Shown here one piece after another: positions 17,221 through 29,219 of a DNA stretch of 64,000 bases (the stretch's first letter is position 1; each line of letters opens with the position of its first letter). The notes below the pieces were generated by a model, which was not told the origin of the DNA, did no database searches, and saw only the letters and a list, made by a program, of their open reading frames with translations. Origin of the DNA: Nevskia sp. (lineage in GTDB: Bacteria; Pseudomonadota; Gammaproteobacteria; Nevskiales; Nevskiaceae); NCBI RefSeq assembly GCF_021732705.1, contig NZ_JAKFUM010000016.1, positions 176,988 to 240,987 of the forward strand, written 5' to 3'. Position numbers and translations under genes: made by a program.

Positions 17221-18351
17221 TTACGCGGCGAGACTGCGGCCGATGATGATCTTCTGGATGTCCGACGTGCCTTCGTAGATCTGGCACACGCGCACGTCGC
17301 GATAGATGCGCTCGACCGGAAAATCCTCGACGTAACCGTAGCCGCCGAAGGTCTGGATCGCGATCGAGCAGACCTCCTCGGCCACTTCCGATGCGAACAG
17401 CTTGGCCATGCAGGCCTGATCCAGACAGGGCACGCCGGCGTCCTTCATCCGCGCCGCCGACAGCACCAGCTGCCGCGCGGCTTCGAGCTTGGTCTTGGCG
17501 TCGACCAGCCGGAAGCTCACCGCCTGATGTTCCAGCAGCGCCTTGCCGAACGAGCGCCGCTCGCCGGCGTAGCGGATCGCCGCATCGAGCGCCGACTGCG
17601 CCATGCCGACCGCCTGCGCCGAAATGCCGATGCGGCCGGATTCCAGCGACGACAGCGCGATGCGGTAGCCCTCGCCTTCGGCACCGATGCGCAGGCTGAC
17701 CGGCACTTCCAGGTCATCGAAGTTCAGCGACGCGGTGTCCGACGCCTTCTGCCCGAGCTTGTGCTCGAGCTTCGACACCGAGAAGCCCGGGCTCGACGTC
17801 GGCACCAGGAACGCGGTGATGCCGCGCTTCGGATTTTCCGGGTCGGTGACCGCGAACACGATGACGTAGCGCGCGATCTTGCCGGAGGTGATGAACTGCT
17901 TGGCGCCGTTGATGACGTAGCGGTCTCCCTTCAGCACCGCGCGCGTGCGCAGCGCGCTGGCATCGGAGCCGGCATGGGACTCGGTCAGCGCGAAGGCGCC
18001 GATGAATTCGCCGCGTGCAGCCGGCTTCAGCACCGCCTCCTTCTGCGCGTCCGAGCCGTAGCGCTCGAGGATCGCGCAGAACGGCGCGTTGTGGACCGAC
18101 ATCATCGTCGACACCGCGCCATCGCCCTCGGCGACCGCCATCAGCGCCAGCGCATAGGACACGTAGTCGGCGCCGGCACCGTCCCAGTCCGGCGACACCG
18201 TCATGCCGAGCAGCCCCATCTCGGCGAGGCCGGACAGCACGGCGGGTTCGATCGCCTGCGCCTTCTCGCGGGCGGCGGCGCCGGGCGCCAGCACCTCGCG
18301 CGAGAAGCGCCGGGCAGCATCTTCGATCTGGATCTGGTCAGCGGTGAGCAT
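17221..18351 (-). CDS. Acyl-CoA dehydrogenase 1
   Basis: 376 residues from the ATG at 18351 (GAGG upstream). Standard ACAD fold: N-terminal helices, the FAD-contact segment FALTESHAGSDAS, ITSGKIARYVIVFAVT, and the C-terminal catalytic segment QIYEGTSDIQKIIIGRSL, whose Glu is the alpha-proton base used by short-chain and medium-chain enzymes. It oxidises an acyl-CoA to the 2-enoyl-CoA, passing electrons to ETF. Chain length cannot be read directly; similarity of motifs and the neighbouring methylmalonate-semialdehyde dehydrogenase suggest a short or branched acyl-CoA. It follows the enoyl-CoA hydratase gene by 15 nt. Confidence 0.92.
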   Translation of the reverse strand: MLTADQIQIEDAARRFSREVLAPGAAAREKAQAIEPAVLSGLAEMGLLGMTVSPDWDGAGADYVSYALALMAVAEGDGAVSTMMSVHNAPFCAILERYGSDAQKEAVLKPAARGEFIGAFALTESHAGSDASALRTRAVLKGDRYVINGAKQFITSGKIARYVIVFAVTDPENPKRGITAFLVPTSSPGFSVSKLEHKLGQKASDTASLNFDDLEVPVSLRIGAEGEGYRIALSSLESGRIGISAQAVGMAQSALDAAIRYAGERRSFGKALLEHQAVSFRLVDAKTKLEAARQLVLSAARMKDAGVPCLDQACMAKLFASEVAEEVCSIAIQTFGGYGYVEDFPVERIYRDVRVCQIYEGTSDIQKIIIGRSLAA

Positions 18352-18366
18352 GGTGCGCAACCTCGG

Positions 18367-19158
18367 TCAGTGGGAACCCTTGAACGTCGCCGGACGCTTC
18401 GCCAGGAAGGCGCTGACGCCTTCGCGGAAGTCGGCGGTCAGGGTGGCGGATTTGAAGCAGGCGCGCTCGGCTTCGAGCTGCTCCGGCAGGCTGCGGTCGA
18501 AAGTGCCTTCGACCAGCCGCTTGTAGTTGCCGAAGGCCTGCGTCGGCCCGCTGGCGATGCGGCGTGCCAGCTCGTCGGTGGCCGTTGCCAGCTGATCGGC
18601 CGGCACCACGCGCGTCACCAGACCGGCCGCGAGCGCGGCATCGGCATCGAGGGTTTCGCTCAGGAACATCAGCTGTGCCGCGCGACGCAGGCCGAGCAGA
18701 CGCGGCAGGAAATAGGTGCCGCCGCAGTCCGGCGCAGCACCGATGCGGTCGTACGCCAGCAGGATGCGGGTGCCGGCGGCGGCGACCACCAGATCGCAGG
18801 CCGCCATCAGCGACAAGCCGGCGCCGGCCACCGCGCCGTGCACGGAGGCGATGACCGGCGCGTCGATACCGCGCAGGGTTTCGACCACCGCATGCAGCGA
18901 ATCGAGCAGCGCATCGACGACGCCGGGTGCTGCGTCGAAGTCCTTGGCGAAGCCGGTGAGATCGCCCCCGGCGACGAAGGCCCGGCCATTGCCGCGCAGC
19001 ACGACGGCGCGCACGCGGGGGTCACCCGCCAGCGGCACGACGGCATCGCGCAGCGCCTCGGCCAGCGGCACGTCGATGGCGTTCAACACCTCGGGACGAT
19101 TGAGGGTGATCGTGACGATGCCGGTGGCGGCATCGAGGGATCGTTCGGCAAGGCTCAT
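18367..19158 (-). CDS. Enoyl-CoA hydratase/isomerase
   Basis: 263 residues from the ATG at 19158 (GGAG upstream). Crotonase-fold motifs: ITLNRPEVLNAID, the oxyanion-hole segments GNGRAFVAGGDL and VHGAVAGAGLSLMAACDLVVAA. The position that carries one catalytic Glu in classical hydratases is in IGAAPDCGGTYFL, where Asp-Cys appears instead of the usual Glu-Gly, so this may be an isomerase or a paralog such as PaaG-type rather than a standard hydratase. Upstream of acyl-CoA dehydrogenase 1 in the same row. Confidence 0.88.
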   Translation of the reverse strand: MSLAERSLDAATGIVTITLNRPEVLNAIDVPLAEALRDAVVPLAGDPRVRAVVLRGNGRAFVAGGDLTGFAKDFDAAPGVVDALLDSLHAVVETLRGIDAPVIASVHGAVAGAGLSLMAACDLVVAAAGTRILLAYDRIGAAPDCGGTYFLPRLLGLRRAAQLMFLSETLDADAALAAGLVTRVVPADQLATATDELARRIASGPTQAFGNYKRLVEGTFDRSLPEQLEAERACFKSATLTADFREGVSAFLAKRPATFKGSH

Positions 19159-19303
19159 CGGCAACTCCAGTGAAAACGGCACAGGCGGGTGCCTCGCTGC
19201 CGGGACTGCCCGGCGGCGACGGCAGACTCGCGGGGAAGGGGTTCGGCGCGCATCGACCGGTCGAACGACCGGAACCGGTGCGCCCGAGCGAATCCGGAAC
19301 GGC

Positions 19304-20392
19304 TCAGGGCGTGCCGGACGGCACGAACTTGTCGGCGTGGATCCGGTCCGGCTGCACGCCCAGTTCCAGCAGGCGCCGTTCGACCGCCTCGACCATGCCG
19401 AGATTGCCGCAGATGAAGGCGGCGGTTTCGGTGAAATCGACACCCAGCTCCGGCGTCAGCGCCGCCGTGACCAGCCCGCGCGGGCCCGTCCACGACGAGC
19501 CGGCCGGCTCGTGCGACAGGATCGTGATCAGCCGCACGCGACCCTCGCCTTCCGCCAGCAGTTCGTTCAGGCGGGCGTTCGCGAAGACATCATTCGCGGT
19601 GCGAACGCCGAACACGATGGTGAACTTCGCGGTCTTCGAACGGCGCAGGCGATCGCCGACGATCGACAGGATCGGCGCCAGCCCGGTGCCGCCGGCCACG
19701 CACAGGCCATCGCGATCGAGATCGTCGATGCCCATGATCCCGAACGGGCCTTCGACCCAGATCTTGGTGTCGCGGCGGTCTTCCGAGAACAGCCACTCGG
19801 AGAACTTGCCGCCGGGCAGACGCTTGATCAGGAAGCCGATTTCGCGCGCGCCGGCGCTGTCGCCGGTCGGCGGCACGTCGTAGTACGAATAGTTGCGGCG
19901 CGTGAACGAGCCGGACTCGGCGATCGTGCAGTACTGGCCGGCGTTGAAGGCGACCGGCTCGTCCAGCGTCAGGCGCAGGTCGATGACGTCGCCCGGCAGC
20001 TTCTGCCACTGGCTGACGCGCGATGACACCGTCTTGACCGGCAGCTGCGTGCCATTGCCCAGCTTGGCCTCGATCACCAGATCGCTGCGCACCTTGGCCT
20101 GGCAGGCCAGCACGAAGCCGGCCTCGATCTGCTCGTTGGTCAGCGGCGACAGCGCCAGATCGACCATCGGGCTGACCCGGCCGGCGACCAGACGCGTCTT
20201 GCAGGTCCCGCAGACGCCGACCCGGCAGTTGTGCGGGTAGTCGATGCCCTGCTCGACCGCCGCCTTCAGCAGCATGTCGTTCTTCTTGACGTCGAACGTG
20301 GTCTCGCGGCCGTCACGACCGCGGACGGTGATGCGGCAGTGGCCGCTGCGCGTCGGCGCGGTGACCGGCGGCGGAACTTCGACAACCGACAT
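19304..20392 (-). CDS. 2Fe-2S ferredoxin/FAD/NAD(P)H reductase for the hydroxylase
   Basis: 362 residues. N-terminal plant-type ferredoxin domain with the C-x4-C-x2-C cluster motif (CRVGVCGTC) and a fourth Cys in VLACQA, then an FAD domain (RNYSYYDVP) and an NAD(P)-binding domain (GGTGLAPILSIVG; ending with CGNLGMVEAV). This ferredoxin-first order is that of XylA and related monooxygenase reductases. It starts 29 nt after the AlkB-like gene, so it is the likely electron donor, replacing the separate rubredoxin and rubredoxin reductase of classical alkane hydroxylases. No rubredoxin gene is visible in the window. Confidence 0.9.
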   Translation of the reverse strand: MSVVEVPPPVTAPTRSGHCRITVRGRDGRETTFDVKKNDMLLKAAVEQGIDYPHNCRVGVCGTCKTRLVAGRVSPMVDLALSPLTNEQIEAGFVLACQAKVRSDLVIEAKLGNGTQLPVKTVSSRVSQWQKLPGDVIDLRLTLDEPVAFNAGQYCTIAESGSFTRRNYSYYDVPPTGDSAGAREIGFLIKRLPGGKFSEWLFSEDRRDTKIWVEGPFGIMGIDDLDRDGLCVAGGTGLAPILSIVGDRLRRSKTAKFTIVFGVRTANDVFANARLNELLAEGEGRVRLITILSHEPAGSSWTGPRGLVTAALTPELGVDFTETAAFICGNLGMVEAVERRLLELGVQPDRIHADKFVPSGTP

Positions 20393-20421
20393 GGCAGGCG
20401 TCCTGTGAGCGGAATTCGCGA

Positions 20422-21561
20422 TCAGGCTGCGGCCATCGCCGGACGGCGGGTCGAAGTCTCGACCGGCTCGTCGTCGTTCAGCTCGTGCCAGCCGGCGCGG
20501 GCGTTCTCGCGGCGAGCGATCTCGCGCTCCTGCGGCGTGGCATAGCGGCGATCCCAATCCTTCAGCAGCGGCTTGATCATCATGAAGAACAGCGGCGGCA
20601 CCAGCGCCAGCAGCACGCACATCAGGAACTGCGGCTGCTGCGGACCGTTCGGATCCGGTTCCAGCGCGTAGAACGGCTTGTAGCTGTCGTCGTGATGGCC
20701 GGCGTGGTTGGTGATTTCCAGCGCGAGGATGCGCACCAGCGGCGTGATGTGATTCCAGGTGTGGTGCTTCTCGAAACGGCCCGGCGTCGCCGAGATCAGG
20801 CCGTAGTGGTTGCAGTAGTTGAACACTTCGAGCAGCACGCGCGGCCCGAAGAACAGCGTGGCCGACGCCAGTACCAACCCCTTGAGGCCACCGACGGCGA
20901 ACAGCGCGAACAGGAACAGGCTGAAGTAGCCGGCCTTGAACACCCAGGCATTGCGCGGGTCGTACCACTTGCGGCCGCGCTTGGTCCACATCATCTTTTC
21001 GAGGTGATAGGACTCCTTCCACTGCGCCGGGAACGTGCGCAGGAAGTGGCCGTAGACGGTGTCGCCACGACGCGCGTAGTCCGGATCGTCCGGCGTCGAC
21101 ACGCGCATGTGATGGGTCACCACGTGAGTGATCTCGCGCCACGGATCGAACACCAGGCACTGGCCGATGCGACCGAGCCAGCGCAGGAACAGGCCTTCGC
21201 GGTGGAACAGCTCGTGCACCGGCGGCGCCGCAATGACGAAGCCGATGAACAGCGTGCTGACGAAGGCGCCGACGGCGGACGAGGTCGTCGCGAAATGATC
21301 GATGCCGACCAGCCACGAGTAAAAGAAGATGTTGACGAAACTGGCCAGCACCGTGATCGAGACGATCACGTCGTAGATCCACGCGTGCGTCAGATCGCGC
21401 ACCGAATAGTCCGGCTTCAGGAAGGCATCGAAGAACAGCACGCCGAGCAGCAGTCCGAGGCCGACCCAGGTGTGGTTGCCGCCGAGCCACAGGCCATAGG
21501 CGTGCGACGCGAGAATCACCGGAGACAGCAGGTACTTGAAGTAGTCGAGCTTGATCAGCAT
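20422..21561 (-). CDS. AlkB/XylM-like integral-membrane di-iron hydroxylase
   Basis: 379 residues with about six membrane helices and the membrane di-iron histidine motifs: HELFH (first box), THHMRVSTPDDPDYARRG (HH box followed by the AlkB-like V-TPDDP), NYCNHYGL (matching NYxEHYG) and LEITNHAGHHDDSYKPF. These bind the di-iron centre that hydroxylates a terminal methyl group of alkanes or alkyl aromatics with O2. Several residues differ from the AlkB consensus (N-H-A-G-HH for R-H-S-x-HH; HV-THH for EHxxGHH), so the substrate may not be an n-alkane. Partnered with an adjacent XylA-type reductase and a MalT-like regulator. Confidence 0.9.
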   Translation of the reverse strand: MLIKLDYFKYLLSPVILASHAYGLWLGGNHTWVGLGLLLGVLFFDAFLKPDYSVRDLTHAWIYDVIVSITVLASFVNIFFYSWLVGIDHFATTSSAVGAFVSTLFIGFVIAAPPVHELFHREGLFLRWLGRIGQCLVFDPWREITHVVTHHMRVSTPDDPDYARRGDTVYGHFLRTFPAQWKESYHLEKMMWTKRGRKWYDPRNAWVFKAGYFSLFLFALFAVGGLKGLVLASATLFFGPRVLLEVFNYCNHYGLISATPGRFEKHHTWNHITPLVRILALEITNHAGHHDDSYKPFYALEPDPNGPQQPQFLMCVLLALVPPLFFMMIKPLLKDWDRRYATPQEREIARRENARAGWHELNDDEPVETSTRRPAMAAA

Positions 21562-21694
21562 GGCGGTAACTCCCGTGACGATCGCCTGAAATAAGGTCGG
21601 TGGATTGTCAGGGCATGCCTGTCGAGCGGGGCCATCCGATAGTTTGGCGGGGACTGACGGCCCGGTCTGCGGCCGCAGCGACCGCCGGAAATCC

Positions 21695-24499
21695 CTATCG
21701 CGACAACAGGTTCAGCGCGCGCGCCCGGGCCAGCGCCGCCGAGCGGCTCGACACGCCGAGCTTGGTGTAGAGGTTGTACAGATGCCACTTCACCGTCGAC
21801 ACGGACAGGCTCAGGCGATCGGCCAGTTGCGGGTTCGACAGGCCGGCTTCGATCAGGCTCAGCAGCTGTAGTTCGCGCGCGGTCGGCGTTTCCAGCAGCG
21901 GGCTCTCGCCCTGCAGCTGGTCGAGATGCTCGACGAGGAACGAGTTGGTCAGCGGCAGGCCGGCGCAGATCTCGGCGAAGAACTTGCGCTCCTCATCGAG
22001 TGCGAAACCCCAGGCGCTGGCCTTGGTCTCGTTGACCAGCCCGGCAATGGTTTCGGCGCGGTCGCGGAACGGCCGGATGATGCGCCGCCGCGCCGCCAGC
22101 CCGATCGCGCGCACGAAATGCCGCGCGGCCGGCTGCGGGTTGTGCGAGCAGTTCGCGGTCGCCATCTCGGCCAGCGCCAGTTCCACCAGCCGGGCGATGC
22201 GCCCTTCCTGCCGGGCGATGCGGGTTTCGTCGGCGATCTGCAGATTGGCCTGCCGAAGCTGCCCGGCCGCGATCAGCAGATCGATCTCGGCCGCGGCGTA
22301 CAGGTCGCGCGCGTGAGGCGATTCCAGCCCCTGCAGCGCCAGCCGGGTCGATTCGCTGATCGGTGCCACGATCTGGCCGCCGCCGACCGCCGCCGTCTGC
22401 CCGGCACTGAGGCCGATCTGCGCTGCTTCGGCCAGCGCGTCTTCCAGCCGGCCCAGACGCACCAGCCGCTGGATCAGCAGGCACGACAGCATCAGCGCCA
22501 GCCGCGGCGGGTAGGCGCTGGCGATCTCGCGCAGCTGGCCGACCGAGACGACATCGTCGGGTCGACCGCTCCACAGCTTGACGGCGGCATCGAGGCCCAC
22601 GGCGGCGGTATCGACGATGCCGTGCGGCTGCGGCCAGCGCAGGCCGAGCAGCAGCAGGCTGCGCGCCTCGTCGTCCAGCCCCATCTCGACCGCGCACTTG
22701 GCCGCGACCAGCGCGATCGTGCCGGTGATGCCGGCGTTGTCGCCGAGGCTCGCGCGAGCTCGTGACAGCGCTGCGGAAATGTCGTTCCAGGTGCCGGCGT
22801 AGTCGCCTTCGAACAGCGGCACCATCACCGACAGCACCGACACCCAGCCGATGCCGTACGCGCTTTCCGCCTGCGCGATCGCGGCCTGCGCAGTGCGCAT
22901 GACCTGGCGCGCCTCGACGAAGCGATGGTGGCTGTTCAGCGCGATGCTGGCGGCGCTGGCAACGGTGGCCACATCGAACGGATGCGCCGTGCCGCGGTCG
23001 CCGAGCCACTGCATGGCGCGTTCGAGGCCGCTTGGAAGCTGATCGGACAGCACGTCGATGCAGACCGCGATCATCGCCGTGCGGCGCTGGATGTCGGCGA
23101 TCTGCAGGGCATCGCCGACCGCTTCGCGCTCGCGCTCGACCCGCGCCAGCAGCCGTTCGTTCTCGCGCCGCGCGGTGTCGTAGCGGCGGTGCATGACCAG
23201 CGCCCAGACGTACCAGAAATCCGCTTCCCAGCCGACGTTCAGGCCATCGGCCCGGATCCGGTCGATCCATTCGATGTACTGGCGAAGATCGCCCCGATCG
23301 CGCACGAACAGCGCGGCGACGCGTTCGAGGATCGCGATGACGGCGTCCGCGTCGCCGGCGGCGAGCGCGTAGTCGACCGCGTCCTGCCACTGGCCATTGC
23401 GCTCGCACCACGCCGCCGCCGCCACCAGCACCCGGTTGCGCTGCTCGGCCGCCAAGGTCCGCTGGCTTTCTTCGACCAGAAATTCGCGGAACAGGCCGTG
23501 CAGCCGATACCAGCTCCGGTTGCGATCGAGCGGGATCATGAAGACGTTGCGCCGCAGCAGGAAATCGACATGCCGGACCGCTTCGCCATCGCCGGTGGCG
23601 GCGCGGCAGAGATCGACGCAGAAGCTGCGCAGCGGCGCGATCTGCAGCAGGAATTGCCGGATTTCCGGCGAAAAGCCGGCCAGCACCTGCCGGTTCAGGA
23701 GGTTCGACAGGTCCTCGTCGGCCCCGGAAAACCGCGCGAGCACGTCCATCGGCCGATCGGCGCCGGACAGGATGATCTGCACCAGCCGCACTGCGGCCGG
23801 CCAGCCCTCGGTCTGGCGGACGATGCCTTCGACGGCCGCCTCGCCAAGCTGCAGGCACAGCTCCGGGCCCAGCAGTTCGCGGATTTCGGTCGGCCGCAGG
23901 CTCAGGTCCGTCAGGCCGATCTCGCGCACGCGGCCTTCGAGCTTGGCCCGGGTCAGGTTGATCGGCAGCCGGTCGGTGCTCGAAAAGATGAAACGGACGG
24001 TCGACGGCGTGCGGAAGATCAGGCGATCGAGCAGGTAGCCAATCGTGTCGTCGGTGCAGTAGCCGAGGTTGTCGATGAAGATCAGCGCCGGATCCGGCAG
24101 CCGCGCGACGCGATCGAGCAGCACGGCGATGCGGCTTTCGAGCAGTTCATCGCCGCGGATCAGTGCCTGCGTCGGATGTTCGGCCCGATCGCGCGCACCG
24201 AGGCTCGCTTCGAGCAGGCCGATGACGCGCTCGACCGTGGTGTCGCGATCTTCCAGCGCGACCCAGCAGGTATGGCCGCCGCGGGCGCGGAAGGCATTGA
24301 ACAGCGCGGTGGAGAACACCGTCTTGCCGTAGCCGGTCGGCGCGATCACCGACACCAGCTTCACCGGCGGCTGGTTGCTGCGGGTCAGTTCATCGAGCAG
24401 GCGGGTCCGCACCAAAGAGAACGCGAAGCTCGGTGGCTCCAATTGTCCGGCGTTCCCTCCACGCACGTCGCGCGCGGGCATCGTGAGGTCGTTTGCCAT
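21695..24499 (-). CDS. MalT/AlkS-like LuxR-family ATP-dependent regulator
   Basis: 934 residues. An N-terminal STAND ATPase domain with Walker A APTGYGKTVFS, a Walker B-like region ALIFIDNLG and a winged-helix part; a long helical repeat (TPR-like, about residues 330-850) that in MalT binds the inducer; and a C-terminal LuxR HTH (LIEAGLSNPQLADRLSLSVSTVKWHLYNLYTKLGV). AlkS, the alkane-responsive activator of alkB, belongs to this family, and this gene directly precedes the AlkB-like gene on the same strand (133 nt gap). Likely activates the hydroxylase genes in response to the substrate; inducer unknown. Confidence 0.9.
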   Translation of the reverse strand: MANDLTMPARDVRGGNAGQLEPPSFAFSLVRTRLLDELTRSNQPPVKLVSVIAPTGYGKTVFSTALFNAFRARGGHTCWVALEDRDTTVERVIGLLEASLGARDRAEHPTQALIRGDELLESRIAVLLDRVARLPDPALIFIDNLGYCTDDTIGYLLDRLIFRTPSTVRFIFSSTDRLPINLTRAKLEGRVREIGLTDLSLRPTEIRELLGPELCLQLGEAAVEGIVRQTEGWPAAVRLVQIILSGADRPMDVLARFSGADEDLSNLLNRQVLAGFSPEIRQFLLQIAPLRSFCVDLCRAATGDGEAVRHVDFLLRRNVFMIPLDRNRSWYRLHGLFREFLVEESQRTLAAEQRNRVLVAAAAWCERNGQWQDAVDYALAAGDADAVIAILERVAALFVRDRGDLRQYIEWIDRIRADGLNVGWEADFWYVWALVMHRRYDTARRENERLLARVEREREAVGDALQIADIQRRTAMIAVCIDVLSDQLPSGLERAMQWLGDRGTAHPFDVATVASAASIALNSHHRFVEARQVMRTAQAAIAQAESAYGIGWVSVLSVMVPLFEGDYAGTWNDISAALSRARASLGDNAGITGTIALVAAKCAVEMGLDDEARSLLLLGLRWPQPHGIVDTAAVGLDAAVKLWSGRPDDVVSVGQLREIASAYPPRLALMLSCLLIQRLVRLGRLEDALAEAAQIGLSAGQTAAVGGGQIVAPISESTRLALQGLESPHARDLYAAAEIDLLIAAGQLRQANLQIADETRIARQEGRIARLVELALAEMATANCSHNPQPAARHFVRAIGLAARRRIIRPFRDRAETIAGLVNETKASAWGFALDEERKFFAEICAGLPLTNSFLVEHLDQLQGESPLLETPTARELQLLSLIEAGLSNPQLADRLSLSVSTVKWHLYNLYTKLGVSSRSAALARARALNLLSR

Positions 24500-24585
24500 C
24501 TGACCTGCCCTTTATATGTCCTCGGTCGCCGATTGTAACGGCACTGTCTTCCCGATGGCACGGCAGCGTCCGTCGCGACCTGCCG

Positions 24586-26118
<1,533 letters not shown>

Positions 26119-26240
26119 CGGCAATCTCGGCAGGGCGCTCACGGCGCGGCCCGTCGAATGTACCGATGCCGCGTGCCGACAACCAGCGGCCGTTGACCCG
26201 CCCGCCGCCGCGCGGGTCGCGGCCCGAGGCTCGGCTGGGT

Positions 26241-27464
26241 TCAGCCGGTGTATTCGCGCCCGAACACGTGGCGCGCGATGACCCAGGTCTGGATCTCGTT
26301 CGCGCCTTCGTAGATTTCGCCGATCTTGGCGTCGCGATAGATCGATTCCAGCGGGAAGTGCGTGCCGGGGCCGGACAAAGTCTTGACGAAGCCATAGGCG
26401 CCGCAGACCTGGATCGCGTCGCGTGCCATGTCGCAGGCCAGCCGCGAGCCGACGACCTTGCACATCGCCGCCTCGATGTCGGCACCGCCTTCCTTGTCGA
26501 ACCGGATCGCGGCCTTCTGGTACAGGCTGCGCGCGGTTTCGAGCTGGATCGCGTATTCGGCGAACTTGTACTGCCAGTGCTGCATCCGCGCCAGTTCCTT
26601 GCCGAAGACCTTGCGCCGGCTCATGTAGTCGGTCGCGAAATCGAACGCCGCCTGCGCCATCGCCACGCCCACCGCGCCGATGCCCATGCGACCCTGCACC
26701 AGCGCGCCGATGGCGGTCCGCAGGCCGCTGCCTTCCTTGGCCCCGACGACGTGATCGTCGGCGACGAACACGTTGTCGAACGTGACATCCGCGGTCAGCT
26801 GCACGTGGTTGCCCATCTTCTGGTCCGGTGCGGAGACGCTGATGCCGGGGTCGTGCATGTCGGCCAGCAGCATGGTCAGCGTCTCGCCGGTCTTGCACAG
26901 CACCAGAATCCGGTCGCCGACCGGGGAGTTCGTGATCCAGCGCTTGACGCCGTTGACCCGGTAGCCGCCCGGTACCTTCGTCGCCGTGGTCTGCATCGAC
27001 GCGACCGACAGATCGGTGCTCGCTTCCGGCTCGCTGGTCGCGAAGCAGCCGACGAACTCGCCGCGGATCAGCTGCGGCAGATAGCGGCTGCGCAGGTGCT
27101 CGGGGGCGCGATCCAGCGTCTTGCCGACGAGGATCGCCTGTCCGTCGTACAGCGCCGAAGCGAGCGACGGCGAGTAGTAGGCCAGTTCCTCGAGCACGGT
27201 CAGCGTGGCCAGGGTCGGATATGCGAGGCCGCGGCCGCCGACATCCTTGGCGAACGGAATCTCGTAGATGCCGGCCTTGGCCATGGCCGCCATGATCTCG
27301 TGCGGAAAGTTTTCCTTGGCTTCCGGCGTCGTGTTCAGCCGATGCGCGACCGGGGCCAGCACGGCGTCGCAGAACGCCCGCACTTCACGCCGGATCGCCT
27401 GGGTCTCCTCGGGCAGGAAGATGTCGCTGTAGAGGCTGTCGGCGCGGCGGCGGGGCAAGGTCAT
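26241..27464 (-). CDS. Acyl-CoA dehydrogenase 2 (FadE-like)
   Basis: 407 residues from the ATG at 27464; no clear ribosome site. ACAD motifs: [13 protein letters not shown], the substrate-binding [41 protein letters not shown] and the C-terminal [14 protein letters not shown] with catalytic Glu. The N-terminal extension ([27 protein letters not shown]) and sequence differ clearly from dehydrogenase 1, so a different chain length or branch is likely. 122 nt upstream of mmsA on the same strand and divergent from the acyl-CoA synthetase gene (152 bp between starts). Confidence 0.9.
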   Translation of the reverse strand: MTLPRRRADSLYSDIFLPEETQAIRREVRAFCDAVLAPVAHRLNTTPEAKENFPHEIMAAMAKAGIYEIPFAKDVGGRGLAYPTLATLTVLEELAYYSPSLASALYDGQAILVGKTLDRAPEHLRSRYLPQLIRGEFVGCFATSEPEASTDLSVASMQTTATKVPGGYRVNGVKRWITNSPVGDRILVLCKTGETLTMLLADMHDPGISVSAPDQKMGNHVQLTADVTFDNVFVADDHVVGAKEGSGLRTAIGALVQGRMGIGAVGVAMAQAAFDFATDYMSRRKVFGKELARMQHWQYKFAEYAIQLETARSLYQKAAIRFDKEGGADIEAAMCKVVGSRLACDMARDAIQVCGAYGFVKTLSGPGTHFPLESIYRDAKIGEIYEGANEIQTWVIARHVFGREYTG

Positions 27465-27616
27465 GGAGAACGGGAGAAGAGCCACGAAGGGAGCGAGCAC
27501 TGTATCGACGAACGGATGGGCGACACCCGACTTAGGTTCGGCCTGCCGCGCGCACGCCGCGACGAACATGAGCGTCCAACAAGCGCTGTCAAGCGAGAAC
27601 TGCGAGGGGGTGCCGC

Positions 27617-29173
27617 ATGCAATTCACTCAGGGACTGCACCGTGCCGTGCAGCAGACGCCACATGCCGTGGCGACGGTCTGCCAGGATCGCGTCCACACG
27701 TTCATCGAACTCGAGGACCGGGTCGCGCGCCTTGCCGGGGGCCTGCGCACGCTCGGCATCGGCCGCGGCGACCGCGTCTGCATCCTCGCCCTGAATTCGG
27801 ACCGCTACCTCGAAAGCTACCTCGCGCTGGCGTGGATCGGCGCCGTGGTCAACCCGGCCAACTTCCGCTGGAGCGCGGCCGAAATCAGCTACTCGATCCA
27901 GGATTCCGAATGCGTCGCGCTGATCGTCGACGACCAGTTCGCCGGCCATCTCGCGGCGATCCGCAACGACTGCCCGACGCTGCGCACGGTGATCCACGCC
28001 GGAGACGGTGCCGTGCCGGACGGCGCGCATTCGCTCGACGCGCTGGTCGCCGGCCATGCGCCGATCGCCGATCTCGGCATCGGCGGCCACGAGCTGTTCG
28101 GCATCTTCTACACCGGCGGCACCACCGGCGCGCCGAAGGGCGTGATGCTGACGCACCTGAACATCACCAGTTCGGCGCTGTCGCTGCTGGCGGAAGGGGC
28201 CTTTCCGGACGGCGCGGTCGGCCTGCATGCCGCACCGATGTTCCACCTTGCCGGCATGATGATGACCACCGGCCTGCTGCTCCGCGGCGGCCAGCACGTG
28301 ATGCTGCCGATGTTCCGGCCGGAGTCCGTGATCGATCTGATCGAATCGCGCCAGGTCACCGATCTGCTGCTGGTGCCGACGATGCTGCAGATGCTGGTCG
28401 ATTTCCCGGGCATCCGCAGCCGCAACACCGCGTCGGTGCAGCGGCTGCTGTACGGCGCCTCGCCGGTGTCGGAAGCGCTGCTCGACCGGACCATGGCGGC
28501 GCTGCCGACCGCGGCGCTGTCGCAGGTCTACGGCATGACCGAGGTATCGGCGGTGATGACCGTGCTGCCGCCGCTGATGCACACGCCGGAAGGCCGCGCC
28601 CGCAATCGGCTGCGCGCCGCGGGCCGAGCCAGCTATCACGTGCAGGTCAAGGTCGTCGACGGTGACGATCGCGAGCTGCCGCGCGGCGAGGTCGGCGAGA
28701 TCATCGCGCGCGGCCCGAACGTGATGCAGGGCTACCTGAACAAGCCGGATGCCACCGTCGCGGCACTGCGCAACGGCTGGATGCACAGCGGCGACATGGG
28801 CTACATGGACACCGACGGCTACGTCTACATCGTCGACCGCCTGAAGGACATGATCATCTCCGGCGGCGAGAACATCTATTCGGTCGAGGTCGAGAACGCC
28901 GTCGCGCGCCATCCGTCGGTCGCGGCGGTCGCCGTCATCGGCATTCCGTGTGCGGAGATGGGCGAAAAGGTGCACGCCGCCGTCGTGCTGCGGCCGGGCA
29001 CCAGCCTGACGCAGGACGAGCTGTACGCGCACTGCAAGTCGCTGATCGCCGGCTACAAGTGCCCGCGCAGTCTTGAAATCCGTGCCAGCCTGCCGATTTC
29101 CGGCGCCGGCAAGGTGCTCAAGACCGAACTGCGCAAGCCGCACTGGGAGAACCGCGAGCGCGCGGTCAGCTGA
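27617..29173 (+). CDS. AMP-forming acyl-CoA synthetase
   Basis: 518 residues from the ATG at 27617, behind GAGGGGG. Adenylate-forming enzyme motifs: the P-loop [25 protein letters not shown], and the C-terminal hinge [20 protein letters not shown], with catalytic Lys in [13 protein letters not shown]. It activates a carboxylic acid as the CoA thioester, the entry step for the dehydrogenases around it. Medium or long-chain fatty acid or aryl acid cannot be distinguished by eye. It is alone on its strand and converges with the two SDR genes. Confidence 0.9.
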   Translation: MQFTQGLHRAVQQTPHAVATVCQDRVHTFIELEDRVARLAGGLRTLGIGRGDRVCILALNSDRYLESYLALAWIGAVVNPANFRWSAAEISYSIQDSECVALIVDDQFAGHLAAIRNDCPTLRTVIHAGDGAVPDGAHSLDALVAGHAPIADLGIGGHELFGIFYTGGTTGAPKGVMLTHLNITSSALSLLAEGAFPDGAVGLHAAPMFHLAGMMMTTGLLLRGGQHVMLPMFRPESVIDLIESRQVTDLLLVPTMLQMLVDFPGIRSRNTASVQRLLYGASPVSEALLDRTMAALPTAALSQVYGMTEVSAVMTVLPPLMHTPEGRARNRLRAAGRASYHVQVKVVDGDDRELPRGEVGEIIARGPNVMQGYLNKPDATVAALRNGWMHSGDMGYMDTDGYVYIVDRLKDMIISGGENIYSVEVENAVARHPSVAAVAVIGIPCAEMGEKVHAAVVLRPGTSLTQDELYAHCKSLIAGYKCPRSLEIRASLPISGAGKVLKTELRKPHWENRERAVS

Positions 29174-29177
29174 ATCC

Positions 29178-29202
29178 GGCGCCGGCCCCGATGGCCGGCG
29201 CC
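29178..29202. terminator. Perfect 10-bp GC hairpin between convergent genes
   Basis: GGCGCCGGCC, loop CCGAT, GGCCGGCGCC, just after the acyl-CoA synthetase stop and just before the SDR stop on the other strand. No T tract, but position and symmetry fit a bidirectional terminator. Confidence 0.5.
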
Positions 29203-29219
29203 TGCTCAGTCATGCCTCG

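Noticed and set aside
18367-24499. Rubredoxin gene accompanying the hydroxylase
   Set aside because: Looked for two CxxCG motifs in all frames around the cluster; none is present.
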